A stretch of 64,000 nucleotides of DNA from Clostridiales bacterium (GCA_019423685.1 JAHZAY010000004.1:96146-160145), one strand, 5' to 3'; positions 32,763 to 41,714 are shown, numbered from the stretch's first letter. Program-made: numbers and translations. The notes: generated from the sequence alone by a model not told the origin.

Positions 32763-34334
32763 TTATCCTCTTTTTAAAACTGCATCCAGGTCCTGCTGCG
32801 GCGCCGTGATGGGTCGCAGCCCATAGGTGTCTACCAGCACCTTGACTACCGTCTCGGACAAAAATGCAGGAAGGGTAGGACCGAGATAGATGTTTTTGAT
32901 GCCCATGGACAGCAGCGTCAACAGGATGCAGACAGCCTTTTGCTCGTACCAGGAGAGCACAAGGGTGAGGGGAAGATCGTTGACACTGCATCCGAATGCG
33001 TCAGCCAGCGCCAGCGCTACCTTGATTGCACTGTAGGCGTCGTTGCACTGCCCCATGTCCAAAATTCGGGGCAGGCCGTCGATCTCGCCCAAATCCAGGT
33101 CATTAAAGCGGTATTTTCCACAAGCCAGGGTGAGGATGAGGGTGTCCATCGGGGCCTGCTTTACAAATTCAGTGTAGTAATTTCGGCCGGGATGTGCTCC
33201 ATCACAGCCTCCCACAAGAAAGATGTGGCGGATGGCGCCCGAACGGATGGCGCCAATCACCTTGTCGGCATTGGCGAGCACTGCCCCGTGGGCAAATCCG
33301 GTGGTCAGCATGTGTCCTCCGTTGATGCCGCTCATGCTGCGGTCCTGTTCGTAGCCGCCCAATTCCAGAGCTTTGGCGATGAGGGGAGAAAAATCTTTGT
33401 TGCCATCGGCGTCGCCGTCGATGTGGGTCATCCCCTCATAGCCCACCACGGAAGTTGTGTAAACCCGGTCGGCGTAGCTAGGGCGTGGCGGCATGAGGCA
33501 GTTGGTGGTGAAGAGGATGGGGGCGGGGAGATTGTCAAACTCCTTTTGCTGGCTCTGCCACGCTGTGCCGAAATTTCCCACCAGATGAGGAAACTTCTTG
33601 AGTTCAGGATAGGCGTGAGCGGGCAGCATTTCGCCGTGGGTGTAGATGTGGATACCCTTGCCCGCTGTCTGTTCGAGCAGCTGGTAGAGGTCCTTTAGGT
33701 CGTGCCCGGAAACGACGATGAATGGCCCCGCCTTGACGTCCACATTGACCCGGGTGGGGACCGGCGTGCCGTAGGTACTGGTGTTTGCGGTGTCCAGCAG
33801 CTCCATACATTTAAGGTTTACCTGGCCAAACTCCATGATGAGGGCAAGCCACTCCTCCACCGTGTGCGCCGCGTTGAGCTCGGCAAGTCCCTTGTAAAAC
33901 CAGTTGGTCACCTCCGGGTCCTCATACCCCAGATTGAGGCTGTGGTGTGCATAGGCTGCCATGCCTTTTAAACCGAAGAGCAGCGTGGAGCGCAGCGAAA
34001 CGATGTCGGTGTCGCCCTTCCAAAGCTCCACCAGCTCACCATGATACCCGCCAAAGTCCTGTTCGGCGGCCTTGACGCGGGCAATCAGCTGGCTGATTGC
34101 TTTGTTGTCGAAGTTGACGTTGGTGAGGGTGGTGAACAGCCCGTCTATCATCAGGCGGCTGGCAAGGGGGGACGTTTGTCCGCTCTGCCTTGCGGCGAGG
34201 GCCAGGCGGATCAATCCATAGATCAATTCGTCCTGTAAGTTGGCAGTTTCGGGTTGCTTGCCGCACACGCCGGTTCGAAAACAGCCCTTGTTGCCGGCCG
34301 TTTGCTGACACTGAAAGCAAAACATATCTGGCAT
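32763..34334 (-). CDS. hcp: Hydroxylamine reductase (hybrid-cluster protein)
   Basis: A 523-residue hybrid-cluster protein, reducing hydroxylamine or nitric oxide in anaerobes and so protecting from nitrosative stress. The N-terminal cysteines CFQCQQTAGNKGCFRTGVC (C-x2-C-x8-C-x5-C) hold the cubane cluster, as in strict-anaerobe Hcp. The hybrid-cluster ligands are seen around GGCDGAHPG, TLACGKYRF and LDMGQCNDAYSA. A CTAGGAGG site precedes the ATG. It is alone, without the usual Hcr reductase gene; a flavodoxin or ferredoxin could supply electrons. Confidence 0.95.
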   Translation of the reverse strand: MPDMFCFQCQQTAGNKGCFRTGVCGKQPETANLQDELIYGLIRLALAARQSGQTSPLASRLMIDGLFTTLTNVNFDNKAISQLIARVKAAEQDFGGYHGELVELWKGDTDIVSLRSTLLFGLKGMAAYAHHSLNLGYEDPEVTNWFYKGLAELNAAHTVEEWLALIMEFGQVNLKCMELLDTANTSTYGTPVPTRVNVDVKAGPFIVVSGHDLKDLYQLLEQTAGKGIHIYTHGEMLPAHAYPELKKFPHLVGNFGTAWQSQQKEFDNLPAPILFTTNCLMPPRPSYADRVYTTSVVGYEGMTHIDGDADGNKDFSPLIAKALELGGYEQDRSMSGINGGHMLTTGFAHGAVLANADKVIGAIRSGAIRHIFLVGGCDGAHPGRNYYTEFVKQAPMDTLILTLACGKYRFNDLDLGEIDGLPRILDMGQCNDAYSAIKVALALADAFGCSVNDLPLTLVLSWYEQKAVCILLTLLSMGIKNIYLGPTLPAFLSETVVKVLVDTYGLRPITAPQQDLDAVLKRG

Positions 34335-34509
34335 CGGTTATTCCTCCTAGATTAAGTGGTATTTTCCCTGCCGTTTTGGGAATGGGGGATTTTATTGTTA
34401 TGGTGCCCGGATGAGTGAAAAATATAATCGATGCGCAAAGAACAAATTTGTCGCAGCCGAGGAGAGGAGAAAAAACAAAAGAGAGAACGGCTTTTTTTGT
34501 CAAAGGTGG

Positions 34510-34637
34510 TTTACAAACCGGCAAAATGGAGGTATACTGTTAGCCGGGAATGAAGTTCTCCCGTGGGTAACCTAAACCGCTTTTCGAGCTGATGACTTCT
34601 GCGCTAAAAAAATTCGCAGAAAGGCATCAGCTTTTTT
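34510..34637 (+). promoter_or_regulatory. Fluoride riboswitch with promoter and terminator
   Basis: Promoter TTTACA (34510-34515), 17-base spacer, TATACT (34533-34538). The aptamer runs from about 34543: CGGGAATGAAGTTCTCCCG hairpin, then AAACCGC and AGCTGATGACTTCTGCG. The loop GAAGT can pair with ACTTC in the second half, the pseudoknot of the crcB motif, and CUGAUGRCYUCU-like sequence is its best-known part. The second half also pairs with CGCAGAAAGGCATCAGCT (34615-34632) followed by T6, an intrinsic terminator that the folded aptamer would prevent. So fluoride should switch the antiporter gene on. Confidence 0.85.
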
Positions 34638-34657
34638 GCGCCCAAGGAGGAAAAATT

Positions 34658-35857
34658 ATGTTAACATCACTGGCCTTTATCTTTCTGGTAGGATTGTCCC
34701 TTGCGGGAATCTGCCAAAGACTGCATTTGCCCCGCATCCTGGGCATGTTGGTGACCGGGATCCTCTTGGGTCCGTATGTGCTCAACCTGCTGGACCCCTC
34801 TATCTTGTCCATCTCTTCCGATTTGCGGCAGATGGCGCTGATTATTATCCTGCTCAAAGCGGGACTTTCGCTGAATTTGTCGGATCTCAAACGGGTCGGA
34901 CGGCCCGCCATTATGATGTCCTTTGTGCCGGCAAGCTGCGAGATCTTGGCCTTTTTCCTGTTTGCTCCGTCTATTCTGGGCATCACCCGAATCGAGGCTG
35001 CGGTCATGGGAGCGGTTCTCGGCGCAGTTTCCCCAGCGGTTGTCATCCCGAGAATGGTCCAATTGATGGATGAACGATACGGCACAAACAAGAGCATCCC
35101 GCAGCTGATCATGGCGGGAGCTTCCTGCGACGATATCTTTGTAATCGTCCTGTTTTCCACCTTTGTCAGCATGGCGCAGGGAGGGAGTGCCAATGTTGCG
35201 GATTTTCTCAACATTCCCGTCTCGATTCTTCTGGGCATTGCGCTGGGAGCCGTTGTGGGGTATCTCTTGAGCCGCTTCTTTGAGACAGCGTACGCGCACA
35301 AACACTATGTCAGAAACAGCATGAAGGTCATTGTCGTGCTGGGTATGTCCTTCTTGCTCATGTCTATCGAGACGTGGCTGGAAGGCATCGTGTCGGTGTC
35401 CGGCTTGTTGGCTGTTGTCAGCATGGCCTGTGTGCTTAAAATCAAAAGCTCTGCCTTTGTTTCCACTCGCCTTTCGGAAAAATTTGGAAAACTCTGGCTT
35501 GCAGCGGAGGTGCTCCTGTTTGTTTTAGTCGGAGCGGCAGTGGATATTCGATATACGTTGGATGCCGGCGTTGCTGCGGTGCTGATGATCTTCCTCGCAC
35601 TTGCTTTCCGCGCAGTGGGCGTCTCGATCTGTGTGTTGGGAACGGCTATGAGCTTTAAAGAGCGCCTCTTTTGCGTCATCGCCTATCTCCCAAAGGCGAC
35701 GGTTCAGGCAGCCATCGGTTCGGTGCCGCTTGCAATGGGATTGCCCTGTGGACAGCTTGTGCTGTCTGTAGCGGTGGTCGCCATTTTGATCACTGCGCCG
35801 CTGGGCTCTTTGGGAATGGATCTGACCTACAAATCCCTGTTGACAAAAGAAGGGTAA
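34658..35857 (+). CDS. Cation:proton antiporter (CPA family)
   Basis: About 399 residues with 11-13 hydrophobic segments. It begins LTSLAFIFLVGLSLAGICQRL and LPRILGMLVTGILLGP, the opening typical of CPA-type Na+/H+ or K+/H+ exchangers; the central ion-site helix reads MAGASCDDIFVIVLFSTF, with paired aspartates where CPA1 members have Asn-Asp. There is no C-terminal RCK or UspA domain. The start is fixed by AAGGAGG at 34644-34650. The fluoride riboswitch upstream suggests a role in fluoride or associated acid stress. Confidence 0.88.
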   Translation: MLTSLAFIFLVGLSLAGICQRLHLPRILGMLVTGILLGPYVLNLLDPSILSISSDLRQMALIIILLKAGLSLNLSDLKRVGRPAIMMSFVPASCEILAFFLFAPSILGITRIEAAVMGAVLGAVSPAVVIPRMVQLMDERYGTNKSIPQLIMAGASCDDIFVIVLFSTFVSMAQGGSANVADFLNIPVSILLGIALGAVVGYLLSRFFETAYAHKHYVRNSMKVIVVLGMSFLLMSIETWLEGIVSVSGLLAVVSMACVLKIKSSAFVSTRLSEKFGKLWLAAEVLLFVLVGAAVDIRYTLDAGVAAVLMIFLALAFRAVGVSICVLGTAMSFKERLFCVIAYLPKATVQAAIGSVPLAMGLPCGQLVLSVAVVAILITAPLGSLGMDLTYKSLLTKEG

Positions 35858-35952
35858 AAAGGCTGCTTTGGCGCGTTTGCAGAGCAGCAGCTGGCACATA
35901 TGCAGGCGGGTCAACAGGAAAACACAAACGGCACTAAAAAAGAAGCGTCCGG

Positions 35953-35967
35953 TGTGGTATAATAAAA
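35953..35967 (+). promoter_or_regulatory. Extended -10 promoter of the EFR1 gene
   Basis: TGTGGTATAATAAAA includes TATAAT at 35958-35963 with an upstream TG; no -35 is clear. The same string lies upstream of hprK. Confidence 0.55.
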
Positions 35968-36027
35968 AAGAGCTTTGGTACTGAAAGAGATAGAGATCAA
36001 TCCACATAAAGAAAAGAGGAAATTGAA

Positions 36028-36777
36028 ATGATTTTTTATTTTTCGGCAACGGGAAATTCCGAGTGGGTGGCAAAGACGCTTGCGCACCTCACCGGCGATC
36101 AGGTGTACGATATCTCCAGTAAAACGGCAAAACCGGATATTCGCGACCAAAAGCAGGTGGGATTTGTCTTTCCGGTGTACGCCTGGGGAGTGCCGGAACC
36201 GATGGAAAACTTTGTAAAGTCGCTGCCGAAGGACAAAGCTTTTGCATTTGGCGTGTGCACATGTGGCTCAGAGGCGGGAATGGCAATGAAGCACTTTTCC
36301 AAAACCTATCCTTTAAATAGCAGCTATAGCCTGGTGATGCCCAACAACTACATTGTGGGGAGCGATACCGACAGCGAGCAGACCATCCGCGCCAAACTGG
36401 ATGCTGCGCGCAAAGAGCTGCAGCGGATGGCGGGCGAGATTTCCCAGCAAAAACAGGTGTACCGGGTGGAAGAGGGCAGTTTGGCTGGTCTAAAATCCAG
36501 CTTGGTGAATTTTGGATTTAATCGTTTTGCACGAACCACCAAGTCGTTTTATGTGACCGATGCCTGCAATGGGTGCGGATTGTGCGCAAAGAACTGTCCC
36601 GCCTCCACAATAGTGATGAAGGACGGACACCCCACCTGGGGCACGCAATGCTACCAATGTCTGCGCTGCATCAATGAATGTCCCACACAGGCCATCCAAT
36701 ATGGAAAAGAAACAGAGACAAGACACCGCTACACCATCTGGCGTTATCTGCCAAAAGAAGAGCAGAGCAACTTGTAA
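36028..36777 (+). CDS. EFR1-family flavodoxin-ferredoxin fusion
   Basis: A 249-residue redox protein. The first 150 residues are a flavodoxin-like domain opening with MIFYFSATGNSEWVAK and containing GFVFPVYAWGVPEPM and CTCGSEAG. The C-terminal part has two 4Fe-4S motifs: CNGCGLCAKNCP (about residue 180) and CYQCLRCINECP (about residue 210). This domain order defines EFR1 ferrodoxins, common in anaerobic Clostridia and of unknown partners. It has its own promoter and terminator. Codon use and GC fit the flanking region on its left rather than the low-GC stretch to the right. Confidence 0.93.
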   Translation: MIFYFSATGNSEWVAKTLAHLTGDQVYDISSKTAKPDIRDQKQVGFVFPVYAWGVPEPMENFVKSLPKDKAFAFGVCTCGSEAGMAMKHFSKTYPLNSSYSLVMPNNYIVGSDTDSEQTIRAKLDAARKELQRMAGEISQQKQVYRVEEGSLAGLKSSLVNFGFNRFARTTKSFYVTDACNGCGLCAKNCPASTIVMKDGHPTWGTQCYQCLRCINECPTQAIQYGKETETRHRYTIWRYLPKEEQSNL

Positions 36778-36821
36778 GGCGGATCAAAGTTAAAAATCCA
36801 GCCCGAAAAAAGTTCGAAAAC

Positions 36822-36866
36822 AAAACAACAGGGTACATCCCTTTTAGGGATGTACCCTGTTGTTTT
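36822..36866. terminator. Strong bidirectional terminator
   Basis: AAAACAACAGGGTACATCCC and its perfect complement enclose a 5-base loop: a 20-bp stem with A and T runs at its ends. Confidence 0.92.
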
Positions 36867-36903
36867 AGATTGCAGCCGGTGCAGTAAGACGCATCAGCAA
36901 ACA

Positions 36904-37371
36904 TTATGGATAGGTGGGCAGTTCGCTTTCATCCACAGCAACAGCTTCATAATCGTAATTGTTCCAGCATGCCCCGATATCAGCAGATGTGAAGTAATCC
37001 GTTTCGCTGCCTGTAAGGTAGAGCCTTCCAGATTTTACGGCAATGGATGAATAGATGATCTCATAGGTTGTAGAGTCAGCAAGATGAAAACGAAAGCTGG
37101 TTACACAAGCGCCAGCAACGGGTTGGGTTTCTTTTTCTTCCAAAGAGATGCCGTCAAACAGTTGATAGATGCTCTGGATATCCTCTTGTTGGGTAATTGA
37201 CTTTTTCTCCGCTTCAGCCGGATTGGTAAAGTGAAACATATCGATGCTGGTTATATCTGTAGCCTCAAATGGAAAGGCGATGGAAATGGTTTTGCCGCCA
37301 CAGCCGGAAAAGGATAGGCAAAGCGTGATGGTGAAAATTAGAACAACTGCTTTTTTCAGCATGATCATCAC
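36904..37371 (-). CDS. Small lipoprotein of unknown function
   Basis: A 155-residue lipoprotein: hydrophobic signal AVVLIFTITLCLSFSGC with lipobox cysteine near 24. The mature part has ITSIDMFHFTNPAEAEKKSI and TTYEIIYSSIAVKSGRLYL, a beta-rich pattern like many small Clostridial lipoproteins. AAAAAGGAG precedes the start. It is followed upstream by a small membrane-protein gene on the same strand, 7 bases away, so the two probably form an operon. I do not recognise a named family. Confidence 0.75.
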   Translation of the reverse strand: MMIMLKKAVVLIFTITLCLSFSGCGGKTISIAFPFEATDITSIDMFHFTNPAEAEKKSITQQEDIQSIYQLFDGISLEEKETQPVAGACVTSFRFHLADSTTYEIIYSSIAVKSGRLYLTGSETDYFTSADIGACWNNYDYEAVAVDESELPTYP

Positions 37372-37378
37372 TCCTTTT

Positions 37379-37612
37379 TTAGGACTTGTCTGTTTTCCTT
37401 TTCAAAATAATCTTTATTCCAATACAAATTGCCAGTATTGCAAGCGTCCCTATCCCATAAACCAGGATGCCAGTGTACCACGGTGCAGATTGCGCTGCAT
37501 AGAGGGCGGGATGGTTCTTGTAATCGAGGTAGAGAAAAATCCCATGCCCGATCAAAACGCCGACAAAGGCACCCATGATGGTGTTGATCACCGAATTGAT
37601 TTTCTTTTTCAT
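37379..37612 (-). CDS. Small two-helix membrane protein
   Basis: About 77 residues with two hydrophobic segments (NTIMGAFVGVLIGHGIFLYL and GILVYGIGTLAILAICIGIKI) joined by a short polar loop, ending in a Lys/Arg tail. ATG 37612 is chosen because GAGGAAGAGAAGG precedes it; a longer reading from 37645 has no ribosome site. Unknown function; likely co-expressed with the lipoprotein downstream. Confidence 0.65.
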   Translation of the reverse strand: MKKKINSVINTIMGAFVGVLIGHGIFLYLDYKNHPALYAAQSAPWYTGILVYGIGTLAILAICIGIKIILKRKTDKS

Positions 37613-38005
37613 ATCCTTCTCTTCCTCCTTTTGGTTTATTTTCATTGTACATCAGCAAGGGAATGCTGCGCAAGACACCAGGCTAAAATAGCTGGACACG
37701 AAATCGAAGCCCTTTTTGGCTTGATTTCTATGGAAATTGATGGGACACTCTACAATTCCCCAAGATGGTGTCGAATACAATGTAATATTAGAATGGGCAG
37801 AGAAAGTATATTACTGCGACACGAAACGGTGTGCTTTTCTGCACCTTATCTCAAATCCATAAGATGAAATAACCAAATATGCGGATCAAGAGCCAAGGGC
37901 AGCTGTTTTCACAAAGAAAGCTACCCTTCCTTTGGCGCCCAAAGGACAAGAGAAAAGGGCAGATAAGCTGTTCGGCTTGTCCGTCCTATGTTGCTTAACA
38001 TCAAT
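37613..38005. other. Low-GC stretch without a gene
   Basis: About 390 bases. The long plus-strand reading here has poor coding character and no ribosome site. I see no promoter, repeat or RNA I can name. It may be decayed sequence inside the acquired region. Confidence 0.5.
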
Positions 38006-38170
38006 CTACTTATTTGTAAAAAGACCAAGGACAAAAACGATAATTGCCAAAAACACGAGAATCAGAGATGCCCCGCCCAGCAAAGTATTTCTGCCCATAT
38101 CCACGAGAGCAACAAAAATAGCCAATAACATTAACATGACCGCAGATAACATTACTTTCATTGATTTCAT
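38006..38170 (-). CDS. Small hydrophobic protein
   Basis: About 54 residues with two hydrophobic stretches (VMLSAVMLMLLAIFVALVDMG and ASLILVFLAIIVFVLGLF). ATG 38170 has AAAAGAGGTGG ahead of it, which supports real translation; the frame extends to 38239 without a ribosome site. Function unknown. It resembles the many short membrane proteins of Clostridial accessory regions. Confidence 0.6.
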   Translation of the reverse strand: MKSMKVMLSAVMLMLLAIFVALVDMGRNTLLGGASLILVFLAIIVFVLGLFTNK

Positions 38171-38263
38171 CTTTCCACCTCTTTTGGCTAATTTAATTTT
38201 ATTGTACTTCAAGGCATTGAATGATTTGCTGATAAACAAGGGAGCTTAGGTCAAAGGAGGAAG

Positions 38264-38835
38264 TATGGTTAAATATATTTGCCAGCGACTAATTGCGGCA
38301 ACAATTACATTGTGAATTGCCTGAAACAAAAGGCTATCTTTCGATTACGCAAACTCCATTTTGGGTAGATGGCAGAGAATTTGTTAATGGAAAGAGAAAT
38401 AGACTGGGAATTTGTCACAAAGATAGTTCAGAAATAACATGGATAACAAGTTCGCAACAGCGGGTTTCAAAGTGGATTACACTTGAGTCATTAAGCGATA
38501 TTGGTGCTTTTTATGTTCCAGATCAGGCTGGAAAAAGCTTGATGAATGATGAGGTAGATCAGCTTTGGGATAATTCACCGCTCAAATATGCCAAAAATGT
38601 GGTTACACCGACCCTCTTTATTCAATCCGAACGGGATTTTCGATGTCCAAGAGAGGAAACTTTCCAGATGTTTTATCAACTGATCAAAAGAGGGATACCG
38701 ACCAAAGTGCTTTATTTTATGGGAGAAAATCACGGCCTTTGTCGAAGAGGAGCTCCTCAAAACCGTGCTGCCCGTATTCTGGAAATTGCACATTGGTTTT
38801 CACAATATCTGTTCAATACAAAAACAGAAGAGTAG
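38264..38835 (+). pseudogene. Remnant of an S9-family acylaminoacyl peptidase
   Basis: The readable part (about 180 residues from 38293) resembles the C-terminal third of S9 prolyl-oligopeptidase-type peptidases: RVSKWITLESLSDIGAFYV, TPTLFIQSERDFRCP (catalytic aspartate) and MGENHGLCRRGAPQNR (catalytic histidine). The GxSxGG nucleophile segment that should come earlier is missing and the join at about 38440 is abrupt, so the protein cannot be active. A start with AAAGGAGGAAGT (38255-38263) and ATG 38264 leads to a short frame that ends after 16 codons. It looks like a deleted and frameshifted gene. Confidence 0.65.
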
Positions 38836-38958
38836 TGCTAATTTTATTGCATGTTTTTAGGAATAGATAGTGAAAATTGAAAAGGAGTGGAAGTAAAAGA
38901 GCATAAAAAAGAGAAAAGGACTTGAATGTAAAGTTAAGAAACACCCTATATAAATCAG

Positions 38959-38987
38959 TTGTTTTATTGTCGATAAAATGATAAAAT
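38959..38987 (+). promoter_or_regulatory. Possible cyuA promoter
   Basis: TTGTTT, 17-base spacer, TAAAAT; only a moderate match, but in the right place 38 bases before the gene. Confidence 0.4.
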
Positions 38988-39024
38988 GTGAAGGGGATTT
39001 ATCAAATATAAAAGGAGCATTAGA

Positions 39025-40317
39025 GTGGAAGAAAAACAAATTCAGAGTATTCGTGAGATTTTAAAACATGAGCTTCGTCCTGCCATGGGTTGTACAGAGC
39101 CGATTGCAGTGGCATATACGGCTGCACTGACTAGAGAGTTGTTGGGTGTTATGCCTCAGCGTATGACCGTATCTTGTAGCGGCAACATTGTAAAAAATGT
39201 CAAGGGTGTTACTGTTCCCAACTCTGGCGGGGAAAAAGGAATTGATACAGCAGCCATTCTTGGTATGTTAAGTGGTCGCGCCGATTTGGAACTGGAAGTG
39301 CTCAGTGTAGTCCGGGAAGATCAGTTGCCAGAGGCAAACCGCTTGCGTGCATCGGGAATGTGTGAGTGTAAACTGGTGGAAGGAGTTCCAAATCTCTACG
39401 TCGAAGTTTCTATGGAAGCAGGGGATCAGTCTGCTACCGTAGCAATTCAGGATTCTCACACTAATATTGTCAAAAAAGAGAAAAATGGTCAAGTACTGTT
39501 TAAAAAACAGATGTTGTCGGATGATGATGCAAAATCTTTAGCAGACCAGTATCTAAATGTGAAAAGCATTATTGAATATGCACAAACAGAAACGCTGGAA
39601 ATGTTACATACCCTGTTGGATGAACAGGTAAAAGATAACTGGGCAATTTCGATGGAAGGTTTGGAAAAACAGTATGGAGCAGGCGTTGGACGTTGTTTGT
39701 TGGCAAATCGTGATAAGGCAGATTGGAAAACCTACTGTAAAGCAGCAGCAGCGGCAGGCTCAGATGCGAGAATGAATGGTTGTGCACTGCCAGTTGTAAT
39801 CAATTCGGGCAGTGGTAACCAGGGCATTACAGTGTCTGTTCCGTTGATCGCATATGCAAGAAAAAACGGCTGCGATGAGGAAAAGCTTTATCGAGCACTG
39901 GCAATCAGCAATTTGCTGGCATTGCATCAGAAAAAATATATCGGTAAGCTGTCTGCATACTGCGGTGCAATCAGTGCTTCTGCAGCAGCAGGAGCTGCTA
40001 TGACGTGGCTACAGGGCGGCGATGTAAAACAGATAGAACAGGTTTTGGTCAACACGCTAGCTACTGTAGGCGGTGTACTGTGTGATGGAGCAAAAGCAAG
40101 CTGTGCATCTAAAATCGCAATTGGTTTGGAAACAGCATGGACAGCGCTGGAACTTGCACAGAGGGGCTATCAGTTTCCTGCAGGAGAAGGTTTGGTTGCA
40201 CCGTCTATTGAGGACACTATCCGTAGTTTTGGATATGTTGCAAGAGAGGGTATGCGCCAAACAGATGTAGAAATTTTAAAACTGATGACAGGACAAACAA
40301 AGTTTGAGTGTATTTAA
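39025..40317 (+). CDS. cyuA: L-cysteine desulfidase family protein (UPF0597)
   Basis: A 430-residue Fe-S enzyme of the CyuA/YhaM family, which breaks L-cysteine into pyruvate, ammonia and sulfide without PLP; distantly like the serine dehydratase alpha subunit. N-terminal HELRPAMGCTEPIAVAYTAAL is the family signature with a cluster cysteine; further cysteines lie in NGCALPVV, YCGAISASAAAGAAMTW and GVLCDGAKASCASKIA. GTG start after AAAGGAG. GC is visibly lower than in the first 35 kb, as in its operon partner, which suggests transfer. Confidence 0.9.
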   Translation: MEEKQIQSIREILKHELRPAMGCTEPIAVAYTAALTRELLGVMPQRMTVSCSGNIVKNVKGVTVPNSGGEKGIDTAAILGMLSGRADLELEVLSVVREDQLPEANRLRASGMCECKLVEGVPNLYVEVSMEAGDQSATVAIQDSHTNIVKKEKNGQVLFKKQMLSDDDAKSLADQYLNVKSIIEYAQTETLEMLHTLLDEQVKDNWAISMEGLEKQYGAGVGRCLLANRDKADWKTYCKAAAAAGSDARMNGCALPVVINSGSGNQGITVSVPLIAYARKNGCDEEKLYRALAISNLLALHQKKYIGKLSAYCGAISASAAAGAAMTWLQGGDVKQIEQVLVNTLATVGGVLCDGAKASCASKIAIGLETAWTALELAQRGYQFPAGEGLVAPSIEDTIRSFGYVAREGMRQTDVEILKLMTGQTKFECI

Positions 40318-40329
40318 GGAGGTAATAAC

Positions 40330-41037
40330 ATGGCAATTCTAGTCGGTATTACAAGCAGTTATGATCCTGAAAAGGCATTATATTTTGTGAAACCAGATTA
40401 TGTAAGTGCAATAAAAAGAGCAGGTGGAATTCCTGTTCTATTAACAAAGGAGCAGGAGAACTCTGAGATTGCAGATCTGGTTGCACGCTTGGACTGTGTT
40501 CTGTTGCCAGGCGGAGCAGATGTTGCACCGCTGTTGTACGGCGAAAACCCAATCAAGGAAGTTACCTATAGTGTGGAAGCACAGGATCGTTTTGAAATTC
40601 AGATCGTACAGGAATGTATAAAACAAAATAAACCAGTGTTCGGAGTTTGTCGTGGTGCACAGGTTATCAATGTTGCACTGGGAGGTACACTGTATCAGGA
40701 CATTTATGTTCAGGCAGGAGCAACCTTGTGTCATAAACAAGATATGCACCTGCGTCCTGAGCGTACACACACGATCTCTATTCAGGAGGGAAGCCTGTTT
40801 CATCAGCTGACAGGATGCACCACACTGGCCGTAAATAGCTATCACCATCAGGCAGTACGTACACTGGGAGATGGCCTGGTTGCAACAGCATGGTCTGATG
40901 ATGGCATAATTGAGGCTATTGAATCGACTAAAGCACCTGTTTTTGCTGTGCAGTTCCATCCCGAAAATATTGCACCATATAGTGAAACCTTCCAGTCATT
41001 TTTTGATAAGCTGGTGTTCTGGAACAGAGAAAAATAA
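40330..41037 (+). CDS. Class I glutamine amidotransferase-like hydrolase (PuuD type)
   Basis: A 235-residue gamma-glutamyl hydrolase. The triad is visible: nucleophile in FGVCRGAQVINVALGG, and His and Glu in AVQFHPENIAP; LLPGGADVAPLLYGE is the family's substrate loop. Relatives hydrolyse gamma-glutamyl-GABA or other gamma-glutamyl amides. It starts 12 bases after cyuA with AAGGAGG, so the two are one operon; release of a gamma-glutamyl group from a cysteine peptide or conjugate ahead of desulfidation is a fair inference. Confidence 0.88.
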   Translation: MAILVGITSSYDPEKALYFVKPDYVSAIKRAGGIPVLLTKEQENSEIADLVARLDCVLLPGGADVAPLLYGENPIKEVTYSVEAQDRFEIQIVQECIKQNKPVFGVCRGAQVINVALGGTLYQDIYVQAGATLCHKQDMHLRPERTHTISIQEGSLFHQLTGCTTLAVNSYHHQAVRTLGDGLVATAWSDDGIIEAIESTKAPVFAVQFHPENIAPYSETFQSFFDKLVFWNREK

Positions 41038-41164
41038 GTTGTTTATGATAGTTTGTGTGGATGCTGTAAAGTAGCCCCTAATGAATGAAATTAGCAAGTG
41101 GTGCAAATTTTGTTCTCTATTTTAGCTTGTAAAACAGTCCTTGAGGTAGATTATATTAAATATT

Positions 41165-41208
41165 AGCAGAAATGACACCGCGTGAGCAGTGCCATTTCTG
41201 CTTTTTTT
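41165..41208 (+). terminator. Intrinsic terminator of the cyuA operon
   Basis: AGCAGAAATG (41165-41174) pairs with CATTTCTGCT (41193-41202), followed by TTTTTTT. Confidence 0.9.
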
Positions 41209-41390
41209 GCAGAAGGGCACTTATAAAAGTGATATATCAATAAATTATCTTATTGGACACTAAGAGTTTGGTTGATTATAAAAGTAAATTTATCTTGTCT
41301 TTGATCACAAAAAACTTATTTATAAAAAGTATAATACTGAGTATCTAATTAAAATTAATATAAACAGTTTGTAAGGTTTTAAAAGCCACA
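41209..41390. other. AT-rich stretch without a gene
   Basis: Very A+T-rich; no open frame, promoter pair or repeat that I can support. Confidence 0.5.
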
Positions 41391-41714
41391 CTAAGTGTTC
41401 GACAAAAAACAAAATGAATTTGTCCTGGGGTTTGGGGCAGAGCGCCAACAAACAGTATCGAGGATAAACTGCCAAATGGATATCCCGATCCATTTGTTCT
41501 TTATTAAATATAAAAGACAGAGAAACCCATTTTGAGTTTCTCTGTCTTTTATATTGTCACTTTCTTCAATTTGGCCTTCGCCGGAAACAGCAGTTTCTGT
41601 TTGCGTCTGTTGTTGCAAACTTTCTTTATCAGACGTGTTGGAGGTCGTGCAGGCACAAAGCCCGAGTAGGCACGCAAGAGCACAAACCATTGCCATCGCT
41701 TTTTTCCACGTCAT
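41391..41714 (-). pseudogene. Truncated lipoprotein
   Basis: The first 55 residues are a lipoprotein start (AMAMVCALACLLGLCACTTS with lipobox cysteine, then a Gln/Thr/Glu linker), with GAGGGATTG ahead of the ATG. Then the frame runs straight through a perfect 15-bp hairpin (TAAAAGACAGAGAAA with its complement, 41511-41553) of terminator type and into unlikely sequence. The natural reading is that a deletion fused the lipoprotein's N-terminus to another gene's terminator. Conversely a very short lipoprotein could be intact; I think that less likely. Confidence 0.5.
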
